NCBI RefSeq assembly: GCF_002896965.1
Contig: NZ_LYMM01000001.1
Location: 186,001 to 250,000, forward strand
Direction of reading: 5' to 3'
Length of the DNA stretch: 64,000 nucleotides
Source of the DNA: Novosphingobium guangzhouense
GTDB taxonomy: Bacteria > Pseudomonadota > Alphaproteobacteria > Sphingomonadales > Sphingomonadaceae
Numbering within the stretch: position 1 is the first letter of the stretch; each line of letters begins with the position of its first letter. A program made the translations under genes and the position numbers. The notes below the pieces were generated by a model, which saw nothing but the letters and a program-made list of their open reading frames with translations, searched no databases and was not told where the DNA came from. Shown in pieces: positions 23,376 to 32,164 of the stretch.

Positions 23376-25981
23376 GCCGGCAGCATTCCTGCATTCAGGG
23401 CGCTGGCAGGCACAGGCGGCATGGAGCGCGCGGGAGCACTGCCAGCTGTTCCGCCGATCAGCCGCGAAACGTCGTGCAATCCCTGGATAAGTCCAAGCCC
23501 GTTCGGCCCCGCGACGTAGCGTGGCTCCCAGTGCGGCGCGAACTTTTCCTTGTAGCCGCGCAGGCCACGGAAACCGTAGAACCTTTCACCATGCCGGAAC
23601 ACCAGCGCTGCCGCCTTGGCCCATGCCGGTGCCAGGGGCCCGCCATCGATGCCGGAAAGCGGCACCATTCCCAGCGTGAAGCGCCGATAGCCGCGCGCCT
23701 TGGCCCAGAGCAGGAGATTGGTGAACAGGAAGTCCATTGTGCCCCGCGGCGCGTCTTCCCGGTGCCGCATAAGGTCCACCGAAGCCTCTGCACGGTCCTG
23801 TGTGCACCACAGGTTGGCGAAGGCGACGATGCGATCCTCCACCATGACCAGAGCCATGTCGAAGTTCACCAGGTATTCGCGATCGAAGGCGCCAAGGCTG
23901 AAGCTCTTTTCGCGTTGCCCCTTGGCCGCCATCCATTCGTTCGAGATCGCTTCCAGCTCATCCAGGATCACCGGCACTGCTGCTGCGGGCACTACCCGCA
24001 GCCTTGCACCTGCGCGGCCTGCGGTGCGTTCGGACTTGCGCACGGATCGCAGCTGCGGCGTATCCAGTTCAAATGTCGTGAGGTCGACCACCGCCTCTTC
24101 GCCGTACTTCACGATCTGCAACCCCATGCCGATGGCAAGGTCCAGCATCGCCGGGGAAATCTCGTAGAGAACCAGCCGCCCCTGACGTCGGTGCGACATG
24201 TCGCGCAGGGCCCAGAGCAGTTCGCCCCACGATGCCTCCGCCCCCACCGGATCGCCCATGACGACCCAGCTGGAACCCTTGATCTGATACATGATGAAGG
24301 CGTCCTTGCCCTCGGACACCAGGAATTGCTTGTCCCCGGTCAGGGCAAGCATTGCCTCCGTGCGCGCGCTGCTGGCAAGGATGGCATTAATGGCGGCCTC
24401 ATCCTCAGAAGCGGCACCGGCATCGCCACGGATCGTCCCCGGCGCACACAGCCTCCAGACGGCAACCCCGGCAAGCAATACCGAAGAAGCCAGAGCAGCA
24501 CGAAGGTAACGCGGCGCATCGGCGCGCAGGGCGAACTTCCACCACAAGTCGTCGTTGTAAGGCACATGGCGGTAGGCAAAAAGCCCCGCCCAGAGCGCCA
24601 GCCCAGCAGCCATTAGCATGGCGGCGATCCAGCCTGCGGTGAACGGCGTCTCGGTCAGGGCAGTGCGGCGATAGAAGGCGCGGCGCGTGAACTGCAACAG
24701 CCCGGCAAGCATGAGGCAGCCCATAGCCTCTTCGTAATCGATGCCTTTGGCCAGCGAGAAGACTGCACCGGCCACCAGCAGCAACCTTGCGGCAAGGCAG
24801 GCTCCATCAAGCCTGCGATAAAGACCGGGCGCCAGCAACAACAGTGCGGTGCCGACAAGGCTGGCCGCGATGTGGCTTGCTTCGATTACCGGCAGGGGGA
24901 CGAGGCCCGCCAGCAACCCCATGCGCGCGTGCACCGCAGGCAACGAGCCGGAAAGCAAAAGCATTCCCCCAACCAGAAACGTCGCACTTGCCAGCAGCAG
25001 TGGCGACAGGCTGGTGGCCGCGCCTCCCACCAGACGCGATAGCAGCGGGCTGCGCGCGCCTTCGCGCCACGCCAGCAGCAGTGCCGCGATCGCCAGCGGA
25101 AGCAGGTAATAGATGAGGCGGTAGACTATCAGCCCGGCAAACAGATGCGTGCGGTCCCCCGGTGCAACGGCAAGCACAACCGCCTCGAACACGCCAAGCC
25201 CGCCGGGCACATGCGTCACCAGAGCGACAACGATGCCCAGTGCATAGGCCAGAACGAAAAGCGGAAGCTGCGCCGGATCGGCTCCGGGAAGCAGCACGAA
25301 AAGCGCCGCACCAGCACACGCGATATCCACCACGCCAACGCCGGCCTGCAAGGCGATCTCATGCGCACAGGGCAAGGGCAGGCGAATGCCCGGCAGCTTC
25401 AGATGCCTTGTCCGGGCAACCGCGATCGCCAGCACCCCGAGCAAGGCCAGCACAGCGGCACCCAGCCCGTGCACGGCGCCTTGTTCCAGCACCACCGAGC
25501 CCACCTTCAGGCTGCCGCTGTGGAACAGCATCGCAGTGCCGCTGACGGCCAGCACACCTGCCCAGAAGTTTCCCGCAGCCAGCATCACCACTTTGGCAAC
25601 GTCCGGCCCATCCAGCCCTGCACCGACATAGATGCGATAGCGCGCCGACCCGCCGGTCAGCAGCGAAAGGCCCAGGTTGTGGCTGAGCGTATAGCTGGTG
25701 AACGAAGCCAGTGCGGCGGTGCGCCATGGCAGGGGGCGCCCGATCGTTCTCAGGGCAAGGAAATCGTAGAACGTCAGCGTGAAATAGCTGGCAGAAGCAA
25801 GCACAAGGCTCAGGACAATCCGGCCGCCGTCCAGCGCGTGAACGGCCGCGCGCACCTGCGAATAGCGGATTTCGTGCGTCAGCGTATTCAGGGCCGCAAA
25901 GCCCAGCGAAATGACCGCCAGCACGGCAACGGCTTCCATCAGCTTGCGATGGCGGCGCAGGGCAACGGACAGCGCGGTCAT
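23372..25981 (-). CDS. mprF: MprF/LpiA: lysyl-phosphatidylglycerol synthase and flippase
   Basis: 869 residues from ATG 25981, overlapping the upstream DUF2147 gene by four bases. About the first 520 residues form a polytopic flippase domain (around 14 helices, with FTSYTLSHNLGLSLLTGGSARYR). The C-terminal 300 residues are the cytoplasmic GNAT-like transferase domain (WVVMGDPVG, GTMDFLFTNLL, GFRGLRGYKEKF). It transfers lysine (or alanine) from charged tRNA to phosphatidylglycerol and flips the product, making the membrane less negative and resistant to cationic peptides. The gene sits between DUF2147 and AcvB in one operon facing away from a two-component system. Confidence 0.95.
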   Translation of the reverse strand: MTALSVALRRHRKLMEAVAVLAVISLGFAALNTLTHEIRYSQVRAAVHALDGGRIVLSLVLASASYFTLTFYDFLALRTIGRPLPWRTAALASFTSYTLSHNLGLSLLTGGSARYRIYVGAGLDGPDVAKVVMLAAGNFWAGVLAVSGTAMLFHSGSLKVGSVVLEQGAVHGLGAAVLALLGVLAIAVARTRHLKLPGIRLPLPCAHEIALQAGVGVVDIACAGAALFVLLPGADPAQLPLFVLAYALGIVVALVTHVPGGLGVFEAVVLAVAPGDRTHLFAGLIVYRLIYYLLPLAIAALLLAWREGARSPLLSRLVGGAATSLSPLLLASATFLVGGMLLLSGSLPAVHARMGLLAGLVPLPVIEASHIAASLVGTALLLLAPGLYRRLDGACLAARLLLVAGAVFSLAKGIDYEEAMGCLMLAGLLQFTRRAFYRRTALTETPFTAGWIAAMLMAAGLALWAGLFAYRHVPYNDDLWWKFALRADAPRYLRAALASSVLLAGVAVWRLCAPGTIRGDAGAASEDEAAINAILASSARTEAMLALTGDKQFLVSEGKDAFIMYQIKGSSWVVMGDPVGAEASWGELLWALRDMSHRRQGRLVLYEISPAMLDLAIGMGLQIVKYGEEAVVDLTTFELDTPQLRSVRKSERTAGRAGARLRVVPAAAVPVILDELEAISNEWMAAKGQREKSFSLGAFDREYLVNFDMALVMVEDRIVAFANLWCTQDRAEASVDLMRHREDAPRGTMDFLFTNLLLWAKARGYRRFTLGMVPLSGIDGGPLAPAWAKAAALVFRHGERFYGFRGLRGYKEKFAPHWEPRYVAGPNGLGLIQGLHDVSRLIGGTAGSAPARSMPPVPASALNAGMLPA

Positions 25982-26385
25982 GCGGGCACCTGCGCCACGC
26001 GGGTCCAGACCTGCGAACGACAAAAGATACCGCCCAGGATGCAACCGCTGATCTTCAGCCGATCGGGCGAAAGCGCCTCGATCCTGGAATCGAAGTGACG
26101 CCCCATGTCGGGCACGTAGACCGAGCCGCGCCAGACAGGCCCTTCGGCACGGTAATCGTGCAAAAGTTCAGTGCCGATCAGCGACGTGACGCCGCTGTCC
26201 TGCGCATCCGCCAACGCCTTGCCGCTTGCCCAGACCACGCGTCCGCAAAGGCCCTGCCCGCAGGCGCCGGTACGCACCGCGACGCTGCGAGAAGGATTGA
26301 GCCAGATACCCTCGGTGCAAGTCGCGGCATTCACGGCAACCGGCGCAGCAACGAGCGAGAAAAACAGGGCGGTTTTCAGCAGCAT
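25978..26385 (-). CDS. DUF2147-like exported protein
   Basis: 135 residues. The signal peptide MLLKTALFFSLVAAPVAVNA is followed by a mature domain starting ATCTEGIWLNPSRSVAV, with conserved cysteines (TGACGQGLCGRVVWASGK, SGCILGGIFCRSQVW). This matches the DUF2147 pattern of small periplasmic proteins with unknown activity. The longer open frame to 26592 has no signal peptide at its start, so ATG 26385 is preferred. It heads the operon with mprF and acvB and lies 239 bases from the divergent response-regulator gene, suggesting regulation by it. Confidence 0.8.
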   Translation of the reverse strand: MLLKTALFFSLVAAPVAVNAATCTEGIWLNPSRSVAVRTGACGQGLCGRVVWASGKALADAQDSGVTSLIGTELLHDYRAEGPVWRGSVYVPDMGRHFDSRIEALSPDRLKISGCILGGIFCRSQVWTRVAQVPA

Positions 26386-26624
26386 GGGACCGCTTTTGCA
26401 TTCCGCCAGATTGCGGGACGATCGCCACAACATGAACAATCGGCAATCTGGAAGGCCGTCCCTTCCAAAAGGCGTGAGGTCTTGTCGTCGCCCGTACAAG
26501 GTGCATACGATGCTCAGACCTTGCTGCGGCCAATGGAAACATGAGCGAAAGTTAATTCGCTCCCCATCGTGCCGAATGGCGACGCGGCCCATAAGCGAAG
26601 GGCCGTAATTGTAAGGAAGGCGCG

Positions 26625-27311
26625 TTGAGCCAGAAGATCCTGCTTGTCGAAGACGATGCTGCCACCGCCGACTTCATAGCCAAGGGGCTCGACGAAGCGG
26701 GCTTCACGGTGGACCGCGCCGGCAACGGTCGCGACGGACTGTTCCTTGCCACTGACGGCGGATACGCCTGCATCGTGCTGGACAGGATGCTGCCGGGACT
26801 GGACGGCATGGCAGTTCTGGCCGCGCTGCGAAGTGCGGGCATGGAAACCCCCGTCATCATCCTGTCCGCGCTCGGGTCGCCCGAAGATCGGATCAAGGGC
26901 CTTACCAACGGCTGTGACGATTATCTGGTCAAGCCTTTCGCCTTTGCCGAACTGCTCGCGCGCATCCGATTGTTGATCCGCCGCAGCGCTCCTGCTGCCG
27001 TCGCCGAGACGGTATTGCGCTGCGACGATCTGGAAATGGACCTCCTTTCCCGCCGCGTCCGCCGGGGTGGTCGGGTGATCGAATTGCAGCCTCGCGAATT
27101 CCGTCTGCTGGAATTCCTGCTGCGCCATGTCGATCAGGTCGTGACCCGCACGATGTTGCTAGAAGGCGTGTGGGACTATCACTTCGATCCCGGCACCAAC
27201 GTGGTGGACGTCCACCTCAGCCGCCTGCGCAAGAAGATTGACGAAGGAGAACCCCGCCGACTGCTGCACACCGCGCGCGGGGCAGGATATCGGATCGGCG
27301 CCGAACCGTGA
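26625..27311 (+). CDS. OmpR/PhoP-family response regulator
   Basis: 228 residues starting at a TTG preceded by AAGGAAGG. The receiver domain has acidic pocket VEDD, phospho-acceptor D53 in IVLDRMLPG and K103 in YLVKPF. The C-terminal winged helix has ELQPREFRLLEFLLRH and VVDVHLSRLRKKID. The gene is coupled to the histidine kinase by a 4-base GTGA overlap. It faces the DUF2147-mprF-acvB operon, as PmrA/BasR-type systems face envelope-modifying genes, which makes that operon the likely target. Confidence 0.93.
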   Translation: MSQKILLVEDDAATADFIAKGLDEAGFTVDRAGNGRDGLFLATDGGYACIVLDRMLPGLDGMAVLAALRSAGMETPVIILSALGSPEDRIKGLTNGCDDYLVKPFAFAELLARIRLLIRRSAPAAVAETVLRCDDLEMDLLSRRVRRGGRVIELQPREFRLLEFLLRHVDQVVTRTMLLEGVWDYHFDPGTNVVDVHLSRLRKKIDEGEPRRLLHTARGAGYRIGAEP

Positions 27312-28669
27312 GGATATGGCACTCGACGACGTTCCGCTTCGCGGCGCTCGTCTTCCTGTTCCAGATCGTGGCGGCGGCGGTATTGCTGCTTGGTCCGGCA
27401 CTTCTGCTACGATCACAAAGCCATGCCGATGCCGTGGAGGTTGCTGAAACCCTGCGGGACGACTTGCTGGATGCCTATGCCGATGGCGGGCAGCCAGCGC
27501 TGTCACACGCCATCGAGGCGCGTGTTTCACGCCGGGTGGAACGGGCAAGCGTACTGCTGCTGGCCGGAGCCGATGGAAAGCGCCTCAGCGGCAACCTTGA
27601 TCGTCTTCCGTCAGACCTGACGCCCGGTGCTGCCTACGCACTGGAAAAACTGTCCCGCTCGGGCCACGCCTTGCCAGAAGCCATGCTGGTCCAATCAACC
27701 CGCCTGCCCGATGGTTCGATGCTGGTGACCGGAACTGTAGTGGAAACCGAAAGGCAGGTGCTGGCGCTGCTTGAACGTACCTCGATGATCGCGCTGGGCC
27801 TGTCCGTGGTCTTTGCGGCATTTGCAGCCTATGTCTCGACGCGGTTGATCCTGAACCGTCTTGGCGCCAGCGTCGCCACCTTGCGGGACGTTCGCGAAGG
27901 TCGCCTGTCCCGGCGCGTTCCCGCCGACGACACGGGCGACGCCTTTGCCCTGCTCGGCAGCGAGGTAAATCAGGCACTGGATCGCGTAGCCGCGCTCAAC
28001 GCGGAACTGAAGCTGGCGACGGACGCCCTGGCACACGATCTGAAATCGCCCCTCACGCGTATGCGTGCGGCGCTCGACCGGGCGGCACAGCATGTCGATG
28101 ACCCGCTCGCCCAGCCTTTCGTGGATCAGGCACTGACAGAAAGCGAAAGGCTGATGGCGATCGTCGAAACCGCGCTTACCATTACGCGCGCCGAAGCGGG
28201 AATGGGGCGCGAAAGCCTTGCCGATGCCGATTTGTCGGAGCTGCTGGAAACGGTGGCAGAGATATACTCCCCGCTGGTGGAAGATCAGGGCCGCGCAATC
28301 ATCGTGCATGCGCCTGCTGCGCTGCACATGCGGGTGCATCGTCAGTTGCTGGATCAGGCGCTTGGCAATCTCGTGGACAATACGCTCAAGTACGGCACGG
28401 GAACGATCACGCTGTCTCTCATACCCGAGATCAACGGAGCTGCGATCTCGGTCGCCGACGAAGGCCCAGGCATCCCGCCGGAGCGCCGCGAACAGGCGCT
28501 GCGCCGTTTCAGTCGGCTGGACGAGGCCCGCGGAGGCTGGGGGGCAGGACTTGGGCTGTCACTCGTGCAGGCCGTGGCGCACCTGCATGGCGGAACGATC
28601 GAACTGCAAGACGCCGCGCCGGGTCTGGCGGTGCGGATCAGGCTGATCGAACCGCCCACGCCATCCTAA
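27308..28669 (+). CDS. Sensor histidine kinase
   Basis: 453 residues, GTG start overlapping the regulator's stop. Two membrane helices (about 8-32 and 155-180) enclose a periplasmic sensor of roughly 120 residues, then a HAMP linker. The H-box ALAHDLKSPLTRMRAAL has its phospho-accepting His near 243; the N-box LGNLVDNTLKYG and G-boxes VADEGPGIP and GAGLGLSLV complete the ATPase domain. It is of the PmrB/QseC type. The stimulus is unknown; the mprF neighbourhood points to cationic peptides, metal or acid stress at the envelope. Confidence 0.93.
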   Translation: MRIWHSTTFRFAALVFLFQIVAAAVLLLGPALLLRSQSHADAVEVAETLRDDLLDAYADGGQPALSHAIEARVSRRVERASVLLLAGADGKRLSGNLDRLPSDLTPGAAYALEKLSRSGHALPEAMLVQSTRLPDGSMLVTGTVVETERQVLALLERTSMIALGLSVVFAAFAAYVSTRLILNRLGASVATLRDVREGRLSRRVPADDTGDAFALLGSEVNQALDRVAALNAELKLATDALAHDLKSPLTRMRAALDRAAQHVDDPLAQPFVDQALTESERLMAIVETALTITRAEAGMGRESLADADLSELLETVAEIYSPLVEDQGRAIIVHAPAALHMRVHRQLLDQALGNLVDNTLKYGTGTITLSLIPEINGAAISVADEGPGIPPERREQALRRFSRLDEARGGWGAGLGLSLVQAVAHLHGGTIELQDAAPGLAVRIRLIEPPTPS

Positions 28670-28813
28670 GGATTTTGATAAGCGGCCTGTTGCTGTTGCG
28701 ATGCAGCGCCAAGGCTGCAATAGAATTCAGCGGGTGTTCGCCAACGGTCGGCGGGCAGGTTTGGTAGCATCGGTCGGGCCGCCGGTGCATGTTCAGTCAT
28801 GCCCGGAGCCCAC

Positions 28814-29995
28814 ATGGTCCTTTCCCGTCTCAAGCCCCCCAGCGCTCTGCGCCAGTTCCTTGAAGGGCAGTCCTCGGCAGGGCTGTTCCTGATGGCTATG
28901 GCGGCACTTGCCCTGATCCTTGCCAATTCGCCCTTGGCCCACGATTACGAGCAGATCCTGCACATCCACCTTGGTCCGCTGTCTATGGCGCACTGGATCA
29001 ATGATGGACTGATGGCGATATTCTTCCTGCTCGTCGGGCTGGAAATAAAGCGGGAGATGCTTGACGGGCAGCTGTCGTCCTGGTCGCGCCGCGTGCTGCC
29101 TGGGATCGCGGCGGTAGGCGGCATGGCCGTCCCCGCCCTGCTGTTCTACGCGTTCAACACCGGCGAAACAGCGAAGGGCTGGGCCATCCCCGCAGCGACG
29201 GACATCGCCTTTGCGCTTGGCGTGATTTCGCTGCTGGGCAATCGGGTGCCGGCCTCCTTGCGGGTGTTCCTTGCCGCGCTGGCGATCATCGATGACCTTG
29301 GCGCGGTTATCATCATCGCCCTGTTCTACACTGCATCGATTTCTATCCCCGACCTTGCCGGCGCTTTCGCCGTCCTGGTGATGCTTGTCGCCCTGAACCG
29401 GTTCCGGGTGCGCAGCCTGACGCCCTATCTTCTGCTTGGCGTGGTCCTTTGGGTACTGACTTACAGGTCCGGGATCCACGCCACGCTGGCGGGTGTCGCA
29501 TTGGCTCTGACCATTCCGATGGAGGGCACGCCGGCCCGTTCCGATGGTGACGCGACCAGCCCCCTGCATCGGCTGGAACACGCACTGCACCTGCCCGTGG
29601 GCTTCATCATCGTCCCGCTGTTTGCCCTTGCCAATGCCGGTGTCCCGGTCCTCAGCCTGCCCGCAGAAGCCCTGGCGGCTCCGGTCACCCTGGGCGTGGC
29701 GGTCGGATTGCTGATCGGCAAGCCGCTAGGCGTGTTCGGCCTTTCCATGATCGCGGTGCGCTTTGGCCTTGCCGACGCGCCCGCGCATGCAAGCCGGCTG
29801 CAGATGCTGGGCGTTGCCCTGCTGTGCGGCATCGGCTTCACCATGAGCCTGTTCATCGCCCTGCTGGCGTTTCCCGACGCCCCGATACTGCAATCCGAAG
29901 CCAAGCTGGGCATCCTGGCCGGCTCGCTTTTGTCGGGGCTGCTGGGTTACGGCATCCTGCGGGTGGCGAACAGGGAACTCCCGGCACAGGCCTGA
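28814..29995 (+). CDS. nhaA: Na+/H+ antiporter NhaA
   Basis: 393 residues, about 12 helices; E. coli NhaA has 388. The ion-binding region [18 protein letters not shown]...[17 protein letters not shown] contains the paired aspartates required for transport. It exchanges cytoplasmic Na+ for external protons and guards against salt and alkaline stress. Start: ATG 28814 has GGAG five bases upstream, better than the in-frame ATG at 28799. It is convergent with the 30002 gene, the stops being seven bases apart. Its position beside the ectoine operon makes a salt-stress neighbourhood. Confidence 0.95.
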   Translation: MVLSRLKPPSALRQFLEGQSSAGLFLMAMAALALILANSPLAHDYEQILHIHLGPLSMAHWINDGLMAIFFLLVGLEIKREMLDGQLSSWSRRVLPGIAAVGGMAVPALLFYAFNTGETAKGWAIPAATDIAFALGVISLLGNRVPASLRVFLAALAIIDDLGAVIIIALFYTASISIPDLAGAFAVLVMLVALNRFRVRSLTPYLLLGVVLWVLTYRSGIHATLAGVALALTIPMEGTPARSDGDATSPLHRLEHALHLPVGFIIVPLFALANAGVPVLSLPAEALAAPVTLGVAVGLLIGKPLGVFGLSMIAVRFGLADAPAHASRLQMLGVALLCGIGFTMSLFIALLAFPDAPILQSEAKLGILAGSLLSGLLGYGILRVANRELPAQA

Positions 29996-30006
29996 CGCAC
30001 ATCAGG
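29991..30006. other. Inverted repeat spanning convergent stop codons
   Basis: CCTGA (29991-29995) and TCAGG (30002-30006) pair across six bases. The arms include the nhaA stop and the stop of the convergent gene. The stem is short; any terminator role is uncertain. Confidence 0.4.
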
Positions 30007-30844
30007 TTACGTTGTGCGGGCAATCCCCAAGCGCGTTCAGGACCATGTAGTAATCCAGGATCGCCTGATCCCTGTTGGCATCGCTGCCCGGCACACGCGT
30101 CTGCGACGGCAGGGTCCGGGGCAGGAAACACGCAAGGCTGTACCATTCCAGCGTATCCGGTGCCGGAGGGCGCGATGCCTTTCCGACCACTTCCGAGAAG
30201 GAAACGCTCCATACGGGGGCCTTGCCCGGTTCGTGACGCACGGTGACGCTGGCCGTACCGTTGTCTTTTGTGCCCAGCAGCATCTGCGTGCGCCCCTGCC
30301 CCGCAAGATTGCCCGGAACATAAAGCAGTTCACGAACACTGGTTGTCGGCGACGGCGTATCCCGCGCGACCAGTCCGGTCAGCACCGATCGCACCCGGCT
30401 CTCGGCCTCAGGGGTCCACGGCTGCTGGGCGGTCGGCGTGACAAGGCGCAGTTCTGTGGGCTTGCCGTCCACGCGCCAGGCGAACAGCAGCACGTCCTGC
30501 CCGGCGACCACGGAACCGGGCGCGCCCTGCATGGTGGGGACATCCGCGATATAGCGCAGCGATCCCCCGATACCCTGTGTGCCGTAAAGCAGGGCCTGCG
30601 TCTTCGCTTCCACAAGGTAGCGTTGGTAGGGGCTGGCCGCGCCTGCCGCATTTGCCGTGTTCACGCGCGTCATCCGCACGATTTGCGCGCGCAGGACAAG
30701 CCCGGCGCGCTTGGCAAGTTCAACTGTGTCCGCGTAAGTTGGTGCACCCTGAGCAACGGCGCCGGGCGAGGCAAGGCTGAGCGAAGCGCCAAGCATCAGG
30801 CTTGCAAGGCGGGAACAACGGGCAATCATCGAGGTCGGGGCCAT
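30002..30844 (-). CDS. Conserved exported protein of unknown function
   Basis: 280 residues. A signal peptide (SRLASLMLGASLSLASPGAVAQG) is followed by a mostly beta domain without motifs I recognise: LRAQIVRMTRVN, YLVEAKTQALLYG, VLLFAWRVDGKPTELRLVTP, and a C-terminal CFLPRTLPSQTRVPGSDANRDQAILDYYMVLNALGDCP with two cysteines. It looks like sphingomonad-specific periplasmic proteins. A 15-base tandem duplication at the 5' end gives two start codons, 30844 and 30829, neither with a good ribosome-binding site. It lies 36 bases downstream of the ProP-like gene and might be the last gene of the ectoine transcription unit. Confidence 0.7.
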   Translation of the reverse strand: MAPTSMIARCSRLASLMLGASLSLASPGAVAQGAPTYADTVELAKRAGLVLRAQIVRMTRVNTANAAGAASPYQRYLVEAKTQALLYGTQGIGGSLRYIADVPTMQGAPGSVVAGQDVLLFAWRVDGKPTELRLVTPTAQQPWTPEAESRVRSVLTGLVARDTPSPTTSVRELLYVPGNLAGQGRTQMLLGTKDNGTASVTVRHEPGKAPVWSVSFSEVVGKASRPPAPDTLEWYSLACFLPRTLPSQTRVPGSDANRDQAILDYYMVLNALGDCPHNVT

Positions 30845-30856
30845 CGAGGTCGGGGC
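30827..30856. repeat. 15-base tandem duplication covering a start codon
   Basis: The unit CATCGAGGTCGGGGC occurs at 30827-30841 and 30842-30856. Each copy contains an ATG on the minus strand in the same frame, so the encoded protein begins MAPTSM. Confidence 0.75.
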
Positions 30857-30880
30857 TTTCGTGGTTTCGCGGACACAGGT

Positions 30881-32164
30881 TCAGATCGCGCGTAGCGGCT
30901 TGCCCGCGGTCTCCTCGGTAAAGCGTAGCGCGACGAGGCCGACAAGGCACGCGGCGATCATGACATAGGCGGGCATAAGCGGATCGCCCGTCCGGTCGAT
31001 CAGCCAGGCATTCACCGCCGGAGCCGTCCCGCCGAACAATGATGTCGATAGGTTATAAGCCACGGCAAAGCCCGCGAACCGCACCGCCGTGGGAAAGAAC
31101 GCCGGGAAAGTCGCCGAAATCGTCGCCAGTTGCGGAACATAAAGCACGCCGAGCACGGCATAACCAACAACCGCGCTTGCCAGCCCGATGCCCATCACAT
31201 GGTACAGCGGCACTACCGCAAGTATAAGCCCGATCAGGGACGCCATCCACATCGGCTTCCTGCCGATCCGGTCGGACAACGCGCCCGCAAACGGCAACAG
31301 CACCATCATGAACAGCATGCCCGCGATCGGCACCGCCAGCGCCGCGTCGGTGGACAGGCCCAGCCGCCGCTCCAGATAAGTCGGCATGTAGCTGAGCAGC
31401 GTATAGTTCACGACGTTGAGGGCGATCACCAACCCGCTCATCGCCAGCAAGGGACGGCGATGACGCGCCCACAATTCGCGCAAGGGTGCTCTGGAGCTCT
31501 GCTCCTCTGCCTTCTCGGCTTCACGGAACAGGGGCGTTTCCTCCATCCGCGCGCGCAAGTATACCCCTACGAAGCCCAGCGGCCCGGCAAGCAGGAACGG
31601 CAGGCGCCATGCCCAGTCACGCATCGCGCTGTCGCCCAGCAGCAGCGAAAAGCCCAGCATCAGCATGGCGCCTGCACAAAATCCCGCCAATGTGCCGACT
31701 TCCAGAAAGCTGCCGTAGAACCCGCGCTTTGCGTCCGGCGCATATTCGGCCATGAAGATCGCCGCGCCGCCATATTCACCGCCTGTCGAAAAGCCCTGCA
31801 CCATGCGCAGGATGACCAGCAGCACGGGTGCCCAGACGCCGATGGTGGCATAAGACGGGATCAGCCCAACCGCGACGGTCGCGCCGGCCATCATCACGAT
31901 GGTAATGCCCAGAACCGCCTTGCGTCCGTACTTGTCGCCCAGCGGCCCCCAGAAAAAGCCACCCAGCGGACGCACGAGAAACGAGATCGCGAAAGTCGCC
32001 AGCGCAAACAGCGTCGCCTCGGAGGTTTCTCCGGGGAAAATGGCGGCCGCGATATAGGTCACGCCATAGGCGTAGATGCCATAGTCGAACCACTCCGTCG
32101 CGTTACCTATCGCCGATGCGGCAATGGCGCGATGCAGCAGTTTCGGCGGGGTCTGATCAGTCAT
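30881..32164 (-). CDS. MHS-family MFS transporter (ProP-like osmolyte carrier)
   Basis: 427 residues, 12 helices, of the metabolite:H+ symporter branch: IGNATEWFDYGIYAYG, RPLGGFFWGPLGDKYGRK, RMVQGFSTGGEYGGAA, and EETPLFRE after helix 6. E. coli ProP and KgtP are relatives; it lacks the long C-terminal coiled coil of ProP. It is the last of seven closely packed genes starting at ectA, overlapping the preceding MFS gene by four bases. Uptake or recovery of ectoine, hydroxyectoine or betaine is therefore likely, but the specificity is inferred from context. Confidence 0.87.
   Translation of the reverse strand: MTDQTPPKLLHRAIAASAIGNATEWFDYGIYAYGVTYIAAAIFPGETSEATLFALATFAISFLVRPLGGFFWGPLGDKYGRKAVLGITIVMMAGATVAVGLIPSYATIGVWAPVLLVILRMVQGFSTGGEYGGAAIFMAEYAPDAKRGFYGSFLEVGTLAGFCAGAMLMLGFSLLLGDSAMRDWAWRLPFLLAGPLGFVGVYLRARMEETPLFREAEKAEEQSSRAPLRELWARHRRPLLAMSGLVIALNVVNYTLLSYMPTYLERRLGLSTDAALAVPIAGMLFMMVLLPFAGALSDRIGRKPMWMASLIGLILAVVPLYHVMGIGLASAVVGYAVLGVLYVPQLATISATFPAFFPTAVRFAGFAVAYNLSTSLFGGTAPAVNAWLIDRTGDPLMPAYVMIAACLVGLVALRFTEETAGKPLRAI

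Noticed and set aside
20497..24616. Two long plus-strand frames (20497-22173, 22853-24616) over the fusion protein, acvB and mprF
   Set aside because: They have no domain signatures and biased composition, while the minus-strand genes are complete and overlap in operon fashion.
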